Assembly (NCBI RefSeq): GCF_016907235.1
Contig: NZ_JAFBBO010000001.1
Location: 3,720,001 to 3,784,000, forward strand
Length of the DNA stretch: 64,000 bases
From: Oerskovia jenensis
GTDB taxonomy: Bacteria; Actinomycetota; Actinomycetes; Actinomycetales; Cellulomonadaceae
Reading direction: 5' to 3'
The notes beneath the pieces are model-generated. The model made no database searches and was not told the DNA's origin. It was given only the letters and a program-made list of their open reading frames with translations. Below, one piece after another: positions 1 to 8,521 of the stretch. Position 1 is the stretch's first letter; each line of letters opens with the position of its first letter. Made by a program: the position numbers and the translations under genes.

Positions 1-249
1 GCGGAGGAGGGGCGCTCGCTCTTCACGGTCGTGATCGGGCTCGTGGTGGTGCTGGCCGTCTCGGGGCTGATCGAGGGGTTCGTCACCGGGTCGGGCATGG
101 CGTGGTGGCTCAAGATCGTCATCGGGGCGATCGCGCTCGCGGCCTTCTGGGCCTACACGATCGTGCTCGGGCGCCGCGCCGTGCTGGCGGGGGAGACGGG
201 CGACCTCTCGGCCGACCTCGCGGGGGACGTCGCGCCGGTCGCGGCCTGA
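1..249 (+). CDS. SpoIIM-like integral membrane protein, C-terminal part
   Basis: The reading frame is open from the first base, so this is the last 82 residues of a gene that starts outside the window. Two hydrophobic helices are visible, around residues 9-24 and 32-54, followed by a short polar tail. A SpoIIM-like (stage II sporulation M) membrane protein is commonly found beside MoxR/DUF58/DUF4129 clusters in Actinobacteria, and such a cluster follows at 1820-7630 on the other strand. The family call therefore rests mainly on context plus a membrane C-terminus. It converges on the HTH_42 gene that ends at 275. Confidence 0.5.
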   Translation, partial: AEEGRSLFTVVIGLVVVLAVSGLIEGFVTGSGMAWWLKIVIGAIALAAFWAYTIVLGRRAVLAGETGDLSADLAGDVAPVAA

Positions 250-274
250 GCCGTCCCGGTCCGGCAGGTCCGCG

Positions 275-1450
275 TCACGTGGCCGCCACGGTCACGACGT
301 GCTCGGAGGCCTCGGGCGCGACGAACCGCAGCAGCTCACCGCCGCGTGCCTCGAGCGCGGCCCGCTGGGCGCGCGTGAACGTGTGCCCGAGCGGTGTGAC
401 GTCCAGGTGCGCGGCGGCGTCGGGCGTCGGCCTCGCCCCCGCGCGGCGCACCTTCCACGTCGCGGCCACGTAGCCGTCGACGAGGACCGTCCCGGGCACC
501 TGGCCGTTGACGGTCGTGATGGCCCTGCGCCGGACGTCGTCCACGACACGCGTGCGGTCCGCGTGCCCCAGCACGAGGTTGTCGAACTCGGCCACGAGCA
601 CCAGGGGAGCGGGGGTCTGCGCGCCGGGGCGCGGGGCGCCCGGCAGGTCGAGGTACTCCTTGCCGTCGGGCCCGGTGAAGGTCACGAGCTCGGGCCGCAG
701 CCGTTCGACGGCGGCCCGCAGGCCCGTCAGCCCGGCCCACCTCTGGGCGTCCATGACGGTCGCCGGACCGAAGGCCGCGAGGTAGCGGCGGACCAGGCGC
801 ACGAGGGCCGCGGCGCGCTCGTCGGGGTCGAGGAGCGCGCGGCTCGGCTGTCCGAACCAGGAGTCCGCGGTGGTCCAGGTCGTCGTCGTGCCGGGGCCGC
901 TCGCGCCCCACAGCCCGCGGGGCGTGACCTGGACGAGGGGGAGGAAGCAGCGGGCCGTGTAGGCCAGGTGCTGGGGATGGACGTCGGGCCAGCGCTCCCC
1001 GAGCAGACGCCCCAGGTCGCCCGAGGTCAGGGGGGACCGGGTGAGGAGATCTCGCGCGGCCGCGGCGACGTCGTCGAGGTTCGTGCCCGCCAGCGCCTTG
1101 GCGTGCGCGCTGCCGGTGCGCACCCCGGACTCGAGCAGGGGCCGCAGCACGCCCGGTAGCTCGAGGGCGTCCTCGGCCGTGATGAGGTGGACCGTGCCGC
1201 GCATGACCGCGATGCGGGTCACCGAGCGGTCGAGGAAGCGTTGCGCGAGGTCGTCGGTCCGGAAGCCGTCGAGGCGCGACCACAACCCCGGGTAGGGGCT
1301 CGTCGGAGCCTGCGACTGAAGGCCCACGAGGTGGTCGATCTCCGCCACGGGGGACGAGGAGGCCGGGGCCAGCAGGTGCTGACGCGCCAGCAGCGCCCGG
1401 TTGAGGTCGTCGAGGGTGAGGACGGGCCCGTGGCGGCCGACGGCGGTCAT
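275..1450 (-). CDS. Winged-helix DNA-binding protein, AlkZ-like (HTH_42) DNA glycosylase candidate
   Basis: A 391-residue soluble protein of the HTH_42 superfamily, which includes AlkZ and YcaQ, glycosylases that remove bulky or crosslinked alkylated bases. Near residue 45 it has LVGLQSQAP, matching the QxQ catalytic motif of the AlkZ branch; the paralogue at 14080 has QID instead. The C-terminal part holds LVLVAEFDNLVLGH and a WKVRR segment, typical of the family's last winged-helix/beta domain. The start is the ATG at 1450, just before the conserved segment; upstream in-frame sequence is low-complexity and unlike the family. Genotoxin or antibiotic self-resistance is one known role of QxQ members. 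The substrate here cannot be read from sequence. Confidence 0.8.
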   Translation of the reverse strand: MTAVGRHGPVLTLDDLNRALLARQHLLAPASSSPVAEIDHLVGLQSQAPTSPYPGLWSRLDGFRTDDLAQRFLDRSVTRIAVMRGTVHLITAEDALELPGVLRPLLESGVRTGSAHAKALAGTNLDDVAAAARDLLTRSPLTSGDLGRLLGERWPDVHPQHLAYTARCFLPLVQVTPRGLWGASGPGTTTTWTTADSWFGQPSRALLDPDERAAALVRLVRRYLAAFGPATVMDAQRWAGLTGLRAAVERLRPELVTFTGPDGKEYLDLPGAPRPGAQTPAPLVLVAEFDNLVLGHADRTRVVDDVRRRAITTVNGQVPGTVLVDGYVAATWKVRRAGARPTPDAAAHLDVTPLGHTFTRAQRAALEARGGELLRFVAPEASEHVVTVAAT

Positions 1451-1541
1451 GGAGCCATCCTGCCGCGTGGCGCCCACGGTGGGCCTCCGAGCGGCGTAGG
1501 ACGCGCCAGGGGCGCACGCCCCGCGGCCTGCGCGCACCCGG

Positions 1542-1661
1542 TCAGAAGATGAGGAAGCCCAGGGCCGGGATGACGAAGGTCGCGGACAGCGCGAAGATCA
1601 CGATGATCGCGACCCGTCGGTTGCGGGCTTCACGGTCGCGCGGGGTGGCCGGTCGGGTCAC
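1542..1661 (-). CDS. Small single-pass membrane protein, 39 aa
   Basis: A 39-residue protein beginning with GTG at 1661, preceded by a good ribosome site (GAGGAG, 7-nt gap). The first 16 residues are basic and polar with several Arg residues. The remainder is one hydrophobic helix ending in GFLIF, so the topology is N-terminus inside with a single transmembrane span. The function is unknown. It sits alone between the DUF58 operon, whose terminator is at 1766-1815, and the HTH_42 gene. It is short enough to be missed by automated calling; the ribosome site and clean signal-anchor profile are the support. Confidence 0.6.
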   Translation of the reverse strand: MTRPATPRDREARNRRVAIIVIFALSATFVIPALGFLIF

Positions 1662-1765
1662 GGTGGTGCTCCTCGGGAGTTGGGGGTTTCCACCCACCAG
1701 CCTAGGCCGTGGGGTGGGAGCATCCCGCCGGGACCGTGTGACGGTGGGGTGAGAGCCGGGTACGC

Positions 1766-1815
1766 GTGCTGTCAGACCGAGCGTGGCCTGGAGGCCACGC
1801 TCGGTCTGACAGCAC
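1766..1815 (-). terminator. Perfect 24-bp inverted repeat downstream of the DUF58 operon
   Basis: Arms 1766-1789 and 1792-1815 are perfectly complementary over 24 bp with only GG between them; as RNA the loop would open to about 4-6 nt. It begins 5 bases after the DUF58 stop codon on the minus strand. There is no T-run, which is usual for terminators in high-GC actinobacteria. It is unusually long and perfect for a terminator. Confidence 0.75.
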
Positions 1816-1819
1816 ACCG

Positions 1820-3112
1820 CTAGAGACGCCCTGCGGCCTTGAGCGCGAGGTACGTGTCGGCGAGCCGGGGAGCGAGCTCCTCGGGCAGCCCCTCGACGAC
1901 CTCGACGGCCTTGCGGGAGAGCACGGTCCGCACCGCGGTGCGTTCGAGCTCGACGCGCGCGGCGGCCGCGGCGTCGTACACCTCGACGCTCGAGCCCCGC
2001 GCCGCGCGCAGGGTCGCGACCTCGGGGTCGGCGACCGAGGCGACGACGACCTGGTGCGTGGACGCCAGCTGCCCGACGACGGGCAGCAGTCCCGTCTCGA
2101 CCGCGGCCGGGTCGAGGGTCGTGAGCAGCACGACGAGCGCACGTTGCGAGAGCCGCTGATGGACCGCGCCGACCAGCCCGGGCCAGTCGGTCTCGAGGAG
2201 GGCGGGCTGGACCGGCGCGAGCGCGTCGGCGAGCGCGGGCATGAGCCGGGGACCCGCCGCACCGGCGACCCGGGCGCGCACCCCGCGGTCGTACGCGATG
2301 AGCTCGACGCGGTCGCCCGCGCGCCCCGCGAGGGCCGAGAGCAGCAGCGCCGCCTCGATGCTCGCGTCGAGCCGCGGCTCGTCGCCGATGCGCGCGGCCG
2401 ACGTCCGGGACGTGTCCAGCACGATCAGGACGCGGCGGTCGCGCTCGGGGCGCCACGTCCGCACGACCATGTCCGCGCGGCGGGCCGAGGCCCGCCAGTC
2501 GATCGAGCGGACGTCGTCGCCGATCACGTACTCGCGCAGCGAGTCGAACTCGGTCCCCTCGCCGCGCACCTGGACGGCCGATCGACCGTCCATCTCGCGC
2601 AGCCGTGCGAGCCTGCTCGGCAGGTGGCGGCGCGAGGCGAACTCGGGGAGCACGCGCAGGCGCCCCGGGACCTCGAGCGAGACCTGACGGGCCGCGAGGC
2701 CGAGCGGACCGGCGGAACGGATCGTGACGGCGCCCGCCTCGCGGTCCCCGCGCCGGGTCGGGACGAGCGCGGTCAGCAGGCGCGCCGACTCCCCGGGGGG
2801 CAGGTCGACGGGGTGGCGGTTGCGCCCGGCGCCCGCCGACGGCGCCCAGGCGTCGCGCACCACGGCCCGCAGCCGCCGCCCGGTCAGGTTCGTCACGACG
2901 AGCTGCGACGTCGCGCGCCCCGTCAGACGTACCGAGCCGGGCACGCGCCGTTCCACCGCGACCTGGCGCGGGGAGGCCGCGAGCGTCACGTCGAGCGCGC
3001 ACAGCGCCACCACGACGAGCGCCCAGAGCAGCACGGTGCCGTACGAGGGCACCACGAGGACCGCGACCACGCCCAGGGCCGCCAGCGCGACCGCGCGCCA
3101 GGTCAGAGCCAT
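1820..3112 (-). CDS. DUF58 domain-containing membrane protein
   Basis: 430 residues. Two N-terminal hydrophobic segments (about 7-22 and 25-45) anchor a cytoplasmic region with the DUF58 signature REYVIGDDVRSIDW (about residues 193-206) and a following vWA-like fold (VLIVLDTSR). DUF58 proteins are encoded next to MoxR ATPases and are thought to be targets or partners of the MoxR chaperone. Here the gene is last in a leftward operon, 24 bp after the MoxR stop, with a ribosome site AAGGGA before the ATG at 3112. The precise function of the family is not established; a role in envelope assembly is inference. Confidence 0.9.
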   Translation of the reverse strand: MALTWRAVALAALGVVAVLVVPSYGTVLLWALVVVALCALDVTLAASPRQVAVERRVPGSVRLTGRATSQLVVTNLTGRRLRAVVRDAWAPSAGAGRNRHPVDLPPGESARLLTALVPTRRGDREAGAVTIRSAGPLGLAARQVSLEVPGRLRVLPEFASRRHLPSRLARLREMDGRSAVQVRGEGTEFDSLREYVIGDDVRSIDWRASARRADMVVRTWRPERDRRVLIVLDTSRTSAARIGDEPRLDASIEAALLLSALAGRAGDRVELIAYDRGVRARVAGAAGPRLMPALADALAPVQPALLETDWPGLVGAVHQRLSQRALVVLLTTLDPAAVETGLLPVVGQLASTHQVVVASVADPEVATLRAARGSSVEVYDAAAAARVELERTAVRTVLSRKAVEVVEGLPEELAPRLADTYLALKAAGRL

Positions 3113-3136
3113 GTCATCCCTTCAGGCACGCGGCGC

Positions 3137-4318
3137 TCAGCGTGGGACCGGCACGGAGGCCAGCACCGTGTCGAGCACGCTCTCGGCGGTCACGCCCTCG
3201 AGCTCGGCCTCGGGGCGGAGCTGGACGCGGTGGCGCAGCGTCGGGTGGGCCAGGGCCTTGACGTCGTCGGGCGTGACGTACCCACGACCCGACAGCCACG
3301 CCCACGCGCGCGACGTCGCGAGGAGTGCCGTGGCACCACGGGGCGAGACACCGAGCGAGAGCGAGGGCGAGTGGCGGGTGGCGCGGCACAGGTCCACGGC
3401 GTAGCCGAGGACCTCGCGCGAGACCTGCACCTGGGCGACCTCGGCACGCGCGCGGTCGAGGACCTCGCGGCCCGCGACGGGGCGCACGCCCGCGGCGGCG
3501 AGGTCGCGCGGGTTGAAGCCCGCGGCGTGCCGCGCGAGGACCTCGATCTCCTGGTCGCGCTCGGGCAGCGGCAGGACGAGCTTGAGCAGGAAGCGGTCGA
3601 GCTGGGCCTCGGGGAGCGGGTAGGTGCCCTCGTACTCGACGGGGTTCTGCGTCGCGATGACGAGGAACGGGTCCGGCAGGAACCGCGGCGTCCCGTCGAC
3701 CGAGACCTGTCGCTCCTCCATGGCCTCGAGCAGCGACGCCTGGGTCTTGGGGGGTGTGCGGTTGATCTCGTCGGCCAGCAGGAGGTTCGTGAAGACGGGG
3801 CCCTCGCGGAACGAGAACTCGGCCGTGCGCGCGTCGTACACGAGGGAGCCCGTGACGTCGCCCGGCATGAGGTCCGGCGTGAACTGGACGCGCTTGGTGT
3901 CCAGGTCGAGCGAGGCCGCGAGAGTGCGCACGAGCAGCGTCTTGGCGACGCCGGGCACGCCCTCGAGCAGCACGTGGCCCTTGCAGAGCATCGCGATGAG
4001 CAGGCTCGTCACGGCGGCGTCCTGCCCGACCACGGCCTTGCCGACCTCGGTCCGCACTGCGGCCAGGGCCGCGCGCAGCTCGTGCGAGGGGCCCGACGGC
4101 GCAGCCTGGGCGGGTGCGTCGGCGACGGTGGGCGGGGCCGGGGCCGCGGGCGCCGGAGGGACGGGGGCGCCGTACGCGGGCGGCTGCGCCGGGGGCTCGG
4201 CCTGGCCCTGGGGGTGGGCCGGAACCGGCGGCGCGGACTGCGGGGAAGGGGCCTGCGGCGGCGCGTAGCGGTCCGCGGGCTGCTGATAGGGGTTCGACCC
4301 CTCGGGGTGGTGCGTCAC
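3137..4318 (-). CDS. MoxR family AAA+ ATPase
   Basis: 393 residues. The first 75 residues are a Pro/Ala/Gln-rich disordered tail; the AAA+ core follows with Walker A GVPGVAKT (residues 120-127), Walker B LLLADEINR, sensor segment IATQNPVEYEGTYPLPEAQ, and a C-terminal lid. MoxR ATPases act as chaperones that assemble or insert metal centres, usually together with vWA-type proteins such as the neighbouring DUF58 protein. The start is GTG at 4318, overlapping the DUF4350 stop by 4 bp (GTGA), so translation is probably coupled. The long Pro-rich N-terminus is not part of the common family core. Confidence 0.93.
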   Translation of the reverse strand: MTHHPEGSNPYQQPADRYAPPQAPSPQSAPPVPAHPQGQAEPPAQPPAYGAPVPPAPAAPAPPTVADAPAQAAPSGPSHELRAALAAVRTEVGKAVVGQDAAVTSLLIAMLCKGHVLLEGVPGVAKTLLVRTLAASLDLDTKRVQFTPDLMPGDVTGSLVYDARTAEFSFREGPVFTNLLLADEINRTPPKTQASLLEAMEERQVSVDGTPRFLPDPFLVIATQNPVEYEGTYPLPEAQLDRFLLKLVLPLPERDQEIEVLARHAAGFNPRDLAAAGVRPVAGREVLDRARAEVAQVQVSREVLGYAVDLCRATRHSPSLSLGVSPRGATALLATSRAWAWLSGRGYVTPDDVKALAHPTLRHRVQLRPEAELEGVTAESVLDTVLASVPVPR

Positions 4319-5574
4319 GGGTGGAAGACCTCGCTCTCCAACTGGTCAAGGTGACGCGCGAGCTCGAGCAGCGCTGCGTCGTCGGCGGGTGGTGGGCCGT
4401 ACAAGAGGTGCGCGACCTGCTCGGCCGGGCGGTGCGTGGCACGGACGATCGCGTCGATCAGCGCGGGGGCGGCGGCGGACCGGGGCAGCCCCAGTCGCGA
4501 GGCCATGCGGTCGGCGCTGTGGGCGCGCAGGCCGGCCGCCGCGTGGCCTCGGGAGCGGGACCGGCGGTACAGGCGTCCCCGGCCGCGCGTCGTCTCGGAC
4601 GCGCGGACGACGACCGGGAGGTCCTCGGTGACGAGCGGCCCGAGCCGGCGACCGCGCCAGAGGGCCGCGAACAGGGCGACCACCAGGAGCTGGACGAGGA
4701 CGATCGAGACCCAGGGAGGCAGGACGGCCGCCCCGACCGAGGAGTCGCCCGTCGACGACGTGTCCAGGAGGTCGGGCACGAACCAGGTCAGGGTCTCGTG
4801 GCGACCGAGCGAGCGCAGGACGAGGGCGGCGTTGCCGTCCTGGTCGACACGGGCGTTCGTGACGAGCCGCGCGTCGTCGAACGCGACGACGCGGCGCTCG
4901 CCCTCGTGGACCAGGTAGGCCCCCGTGTCGGGCGGGCTGTCGTCGCCGGGGAAGCAGACGACCGAGCCGGGCCCGTTCGCGGTGAAGCCGAAGCCCGTGC
5001 TGCGGATCTCCTCGGCGGCGACCGCGTCGGGGTCGGTGCACTGCGGGCTCCGCAGGGAGTCGGGTGACGACCAGTCGTCGCCCAGGGACGCGGTCCCGTC
5101 GGTCGCGCTCTCGAGCAGGTCGTACCCCGGCTCGAGGAGCACCAGGTCGGCCTCGGTCGCGAGGAGTGCGTCGACCTGCTCGGGCAGGAGGTTGAGGTCG
5201 GACGTCACGAGGAGCGTCGTCCCGGCGTCGGCGCGCGCGACGGCGTCGGCGGTCGTGGTCACGTACCCGACCTCGACGCCCTGGTCGCCCAGCACCTGGG
5301 CCACGGCCCGGGCGCCGTTCGGTCCGGCGTTGTCAGGGGCGAGCGGGGTGCTCGAGACGGCGGGCCGCGACAACGCGGCGAGCCCCGCGACGATCGCGAT
5401 CAGGAGGATCACGGCGAGCGGCCAGCGGGCCGCACGCCACCGGCGCGCGGCACGGGAGCCGGCCGTGGTGCCGTCGCCCATCACGCGGACCGGGAGGTAC
5501 GCCGTGGTGACGGCCGCGCCGGCTGCGTCGGGGGCCGAGACCGGGGGCGGCGGTGCGTCGAGTCCGGTGGTCAC
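4315..5574 (-). CDS. DUF4350 domain-containing membrane protein
   Basis: 419 residues. It has one transmembrane helix near residues 50-70 (PLAVILLIAIVAG), then an extracytoplasmic domain carrying the DUF4350 signature around PDNAGPNGARAVAQVL, a second helix near residues 285-305, and a basic cytoplasmic tail. DUF4350 proteins belong to the MoxR/DUF58/DUF4129 locus and their function is unknown; the DUF4350 domain resembles a glutamine-amidotransferase-like fold. It starts with GTG at 5574 and overlaps both neighbours by 4 bp, so the operon is tightly coupled. The last residues run into the MoxR start. Confidence 0.85.
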   Translation of the reverse strand: MTTGLDAPPPPVSAPDAAGAAVTTAYLPVRVMGDGTTAGSRAARRWRAARWPLAVILLIAIVAGLAALSRPAVSSTPLAPDNAGPNGARAVAQVLGDQGVEVGYVTTTADAVARADAGTTLLVTSDLNLLPEQVDALLATEADLVLLEPGYDLLESATDGTASLGDDWSSPDSLRSPQCTDPDAVAAEEIRSTGFGFTANGPGSVVCFPGDDSPPDTGAYLVHEGERRVVAFDDARLVTNARVDQDGNAALVLRSLGRHETLTWFVPDLLDTSSTGDSSVGAAVLPPWVSIVLVQLLVVALFAALWRGRRLGPLVTEDLPVVVRASETTRGRGRLYRRSRSRGHAAAGLRAHSADRMASRLGLPRSAAAPALIDAIVRATHRPAEQVAHLLYGPPPADDAALLELARHLDQLESEVFHP

Positions 5575-6341
5575 CGGGAGCCTCCGGAGGGGGTCGGTGC
5601 CGGCGCGGCGGAGGGCGACGGGTCGACGTCCGACCCTGGACCGCCGGGCAGGTGGGCGGATGGCGTCGGCGTCGTGGCGAGGGTCGCGGCGTCCAGCTCG
5701 CGCAGCACCTGGTCGGCCGCGGGGCCCACCGACACCTTGCCGTACCGGACGTCGTCGAACAGGCGTGCGCCGGCTCCGAGCCGGTCGGAGAGTGCGGGGA
5801 GTCGCACGGCGGCTTCGTCCGCGGCCTCGTGGGCCGTGCGCCCGGGGCGCGGGTCCAGGATCACGCGCTCCTCGAGCGAGCGCACGACGGCGCGGTAGCG
5901 CTCGACGACGGCGGTCGGCCAGTCACCCGCCGAGGCGGCGGCGTCGGCCGCGTCGCGCAGGTCCTTGGCCGAGCGCTCGTCGTCGTCGAACACCGCGACC
6001 GACGGCCGAGCCTTGCGGGAGAGGCGGACCGGGCCCGTGACGACGTAGGCGACCACGGCCACCCCGAGGACGAGAGCGACGATCACGAGCGAGGCCAGGA
6101 CAGGGTTCACGTCGAGGACCCGGACGTCGGTGAACAGCCCGGTCACCCAGTCGATGAAGCGCATCAGGAGCGAGGGCTGGTCCACGTACGCAGGGTCCAG
6201 GAGCTCCTCCTTCAACCACTGGCGCGCGGTGTCGGCGTCGGGGACGACCGGGACGTCCGTGCCGACGCCGCGGGGGAGGACGAGCCGTGCCGGGGCGACC
6301 GCCGCCCAGGCGGCGAGCGAGGCGGGTAGTGCGCCGGTCAC
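5571..6341 (-). CDS. DUF4129 domain-containing membrane protein
   Basis: 256 residues. An N-terminal hydrophobic stretch (about 5-22) and a second span (about 80-103, [20 protein letters not shown]) flank an external segment with [17 protein letters not shown]. The cytoplasmic DUF4129 domain (about 120-215) contains [19 protein letters not shown] and the end motif [11 protein letters not shown]4129 is sometimes a C-terminal domain of transglutaminases in the same loci; here it stands alone, without the enzyme. The tail is Pro/Ser-rich. It begins with GTG at 6341, overlapping the upstream gene by 4 bp. Confidence 0.85.
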   Translation of the reverse strand: MTGALPASLAAWAAVAPARLVLPRGVGTDVPVVPDADTARQWLKEELLDPAYVDQPSLLMRFIDWVTGLFTDVRVLDVNPVLASLVIVALVLGVAVVAYVVTGPVRLSRKARPSVAVFDDDERSAKDLRDAADAAASAGDWPTAVVERYRAVVRSLEERVILDPRPGRTAHEAADEAAVRLPALSDRLGAGARLFDDVRYGKVSVGPAADQVLRELDAATLATTPTPSAHLPGGPGSDVDPSPSAAPAPTPSGGSR

Positions 6342-7630
6342 GCGTGGTCGGTGTGCTCGTTGGCCGCAGCCGTGAGCTCGACGTCCAGCCCCTCACGACG
6401 CATGCGGACGTCGATGTAGAGCAACGAGACGACGCCTGCGAGGAACACCGCGCTGATGACTCCCGTGATGACCGAGCCCACGGACACCACCGCGTACATC
6501 GCGAGCGTGCTCCAGAACGAGAGCATGCCGCCGATGATCCCGAAGGGCTGCGAGACGAGCCACGTGATGGCACCGACGGCGACCGAGGCCAGGAGGTAGA
6601 TCCCGAGCAGGCGCCAGAACGAACCGCGGGAGATCTTCCAGCCCCGCACGACGCCGCTCGCGAACCCTTGGCCCTCGAGGACCAGGGCCGGTGGGACCAG
6701 CAGCGTGCGCACGAGCATCCAGCCGCTGAAGACGGCGATGCCCAGCAGCCCGAGGAGCGCCACGGCGACGCCCAGGCCGACGTTCGCGGAGAACGCGAGG
6801 ACCGTGAGGAGCAGGTAGACGAACCAGGCGGTGCCGAACACGACCGACCACAGGACCGAGAAGCCCAGGAGGGGCCAGATCTTGGACTTCGCCTGGGCCC
6901 AGACCTCGCTCGTGCTCGCCTTGCGGCCGATCACCGACTGACCCACCGAGGTGATGAGGAGCCCGTTGACGACGGGCATGGCCAGCGCCAGCACGATCGA
7001 GGACACCATGGTGACACCGAGGAGGGGGAACACGTCCGTCATGCCCGTGGCGCCGGGGCCGAGGTCGCCGTAGACCTCCGACTCCAGCCGGGCGAGCTGG
7101 GGCGAGAAGATCCCGCTGACCAGCACGCCCAGGCCGAGCCCGATGATCGTCGCGATCGCGATCACGACCGCGCTCATCCCGAGCATGACCTTGGGATTGG
7201 CGCGGATCGCGCCGAACGCACCGTCGAAGATCTCGCCGAGGCTCAGCGGACGCAGCGGGATGATGCCCGGCTTGTTCGCGGGCGGCGCGTAGGGCTTGCC
7301 CGCGAACGTGGGCGGGCCGTAGCCGGGTTGCTGGGGCGCGCCGTACTGCGGGGAGCCGTACTGGCCGGGCTGGCCGTACTGCCCGGGCTGACCGTACTGG
7401 CCCGGCTGGCCGTGCTGCGGCTGCCCCCACGCGTTCGAGGTGGGCTGAGGAGCTGGGGCGGGCTGGCCGTACTGACCGGGCTGGCCGTACTGACCGGGCT
7501 GACCGTACTGGCCGGGCGCCGAGGGCGGCCCGCCGGTGGGCGGCGTCGCTCCCGGGGGCTGCGGGGCGCGCTGGCCGTAGCGCGGGGTGTCGTCCGGTGC
7601 TGGCGTGCCGGCGTCGTCGGGCGTCGTCAT
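6338..7630 (-). CDS. Multi-pass membrane protein with Gln/Tyr/Gly/Pro repeat N-terminus (GPDPase-type membrane domain)
   Basis: 430 residues and first gene of the leftward operon. Residues 1-125 are disordered, with repeated GQYGQP units at about 40-103. Then comes [21 protein letters not shown], a segment common in actinobacterial membrane proteins annotated with a glycerophosphoryl diester phosphodiesterase membrane domain. About six transmembrane helices follow up to residue 410, and the end is polar. No phosphodiesterase catalytic domain is present, so enzymatic activity is not expected. The start is ATG at 7630. The repeat tail resembles low-complexity segments that can self-associate; that is inference. 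Confidence 0.75.
   Translation of the reverse strand: MTTPDDAGTPAPDDTPRYGQRAPQPPGATPPTGGPPSAPGQYGQPGQYGQPGQYGQPAPAPQPTSNAWGQPQHGQPGQYGQPGQYGQPGQYGSPQYGAPQQPGYGPPTFAGKPYAPPANKPGIIPLRPLSLGEIFDGAFGAIRANPKVMLGMSAVVIAIATIIGLGLGVLVSGIFSPQLARLESEVYGDLGPGATGMTDVFPLLGVTMVSSIVLALAMPVVNGLLITSVGQSVIGRKASTSEVWAQAKSKIWPLLGFSVLWSVVFGTAWFVYLLLTVLAFSANVGLGVAVALLGLLGIAVFSGWMLVRTLLVPPALVLEGQGFASGVVRGWKISRGSFWRLLGIYLLASVAVGAITWLVSQPFGIIGGMLSFWSTLAMYAVVSVGSVITGVISAVFLAGVVSLLYIDVRMRREGLDVELTAAANEHTDHA
7322..7513 (-). repeat. Coding tandem repeat, GQYGQP units
   Basis: The DNA repeats an 18-bp unit coding for GQYGQP: three consecutive copies, a spacer, then three more followed by degenerate copies ([11 protein letters not shown]). 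Near-identical units suggest repeat-number variation between strains. Confidence 0.8.
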
Positions 7631-7825
7631 CTGCTCTGCTGTCCCCGCTCGGTTCTGTCGGGCCCGTGGGCTCGTCCTGGTGAGGCCGTACGGGACGCCA
7701 CGAGGGCGTCCGGCCCGGTAGCGGACCACCCTAGTACGGGGGACCGGAGGACGTGGCGGCCGGCCCGCTCGGGTGAACAGCGGACGCCGTACGGTGGGTC
7801 GGACCGACGACCCCGCAGTCGATGG

Positions 7826-7831
7826 CAAAAT
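7826..7831 (+). promoter_or_regulatory. Candidate -10 box of a leaderless mtrA transcript
   Basis: CAAAAT lies 6 nt before the mtrA ATG, and no ribosome site is visible there. The position would place the transcript start at or next to the start codon. No clear -35 is seen. The rest of the divergent 207-bp region (7631-7837) also has to hold the promoter of the leftward operon, which I could not pin down. Confidence 0.35.
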
Positions 7832-7837
7832 GGGGCC

Positions 7838-8521
7838 ATGAAGGTACGTGTGCTTGTGGTCGACGACGACACCGCTCTCGCCGAGATGATCGGCATCGTG
7901 CTGCGGTCCGAGGGGTTCGACCCGGTGTTCTGTGCGGACGGGGACCTCGCCCTGGCGACGTTCCGCAGCACCCAGCCGGACCTCGTCCTGCTGGACCTCA
8001 TGCTGCCCGGCAAGGACGGCACCGAGGTGTGCCGCCTGATCCGTGCGGAGTCGGGGGTGCCGGTCATCATGCTCACGGCCAAGAGCGACACGGTCGACGT
8101 CGTCCTGGGGCTGGAGTCGGGCGCCGACGACTACATCTCCAAGCCGTTCAAGCCCAAGGAGCTCGTGGCGCGGATCCGGGCGCGCCTGCGCCGGTCGGAC
8201 GAGCCCGCGCCCGAGCACCTGGCGATCGGTGACGTCGAGATCGACGTGACGGGCCACCGGGTCACGCGCGACGGCCGCCCCATCGCGCTGACGCCCCTCG
8301 AGTTCGACCTCCTGGTCGCGCTCGCCCGCAAGCCCTGGCAGGTCTTCACGCGCGAGGTCCTCCTCGAGAAGGTCTGGGGCTACCGGCACGCGGCGGACAC
8401 GCGCCTGGTCAACGTCCACGTGCAGCGGCTGCGGTCGAAGGTCGAGCACGACCCGGAGAACCCGGAGATCGTCCTGACTGTCCGCGGCGTCGGGTACAAG
8501 GCGGGCGCGGCGCGCGGGTGA
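7838..8521 (+). CDS. mtrA: Two-component response regulator MtrA
   Basis: 227 residues: a receiver domain with the acidic pocket DDD at 9-11, phospho-acceptor Asp53 ([11 protein letters not shown]), and KPFKPKEL carrying the conserved Lys, then an OmpR/PhoB winged helix ending VRGVGYKAG. Sequence and the following mtrB-lpqB order identify MtrA, the essential actinobacterial regulator of cell-wall hydrolases, osmoadaptation and division. It starts with ATG at 7838 and its TGA overlaps the GTG of mtrB (GTGA). Likely targets in this window would be envelope genes such as the M15 and LysM proteins, but that link is inference. Confidence 0.95.
   Translation: MKVRVLVVDDDTALAEMIGIVLRSEGFDPVFCADGDLALATFRSTQPDLVLLDLMLPGKDGTEVCRLIRAESGVPVIMLTAKSDTVDVVLGLESGADDYISKPFKPKELVARIRARLRRSDEPAPEHLAIGDVEIDVTGHRVTRDGRPIALTPLEFDLLVALARKPWQVFTREVLLEKVWGYRHAADTRLVNVHVQRLRSKVEHDPENPEIVLTVRGVGYKAGAARG

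Noticed and set aside
1766-4354. An 862-codon open frame opposite the DUF58 and MoxR genes, and many similar long frames elsewhere
   Set aside because: Long antisense frames are expected at about 73 percent GC; the products are Arg/Ala/Gly/Pro-rich without motifs and lie over clearly coding genes.
7322-7513. Regular repeats that could suggest a CRISPR array
   Set aside because: The units are in frame, code GQYGQP, have no spacers, and sit inside a membrane protein gene.
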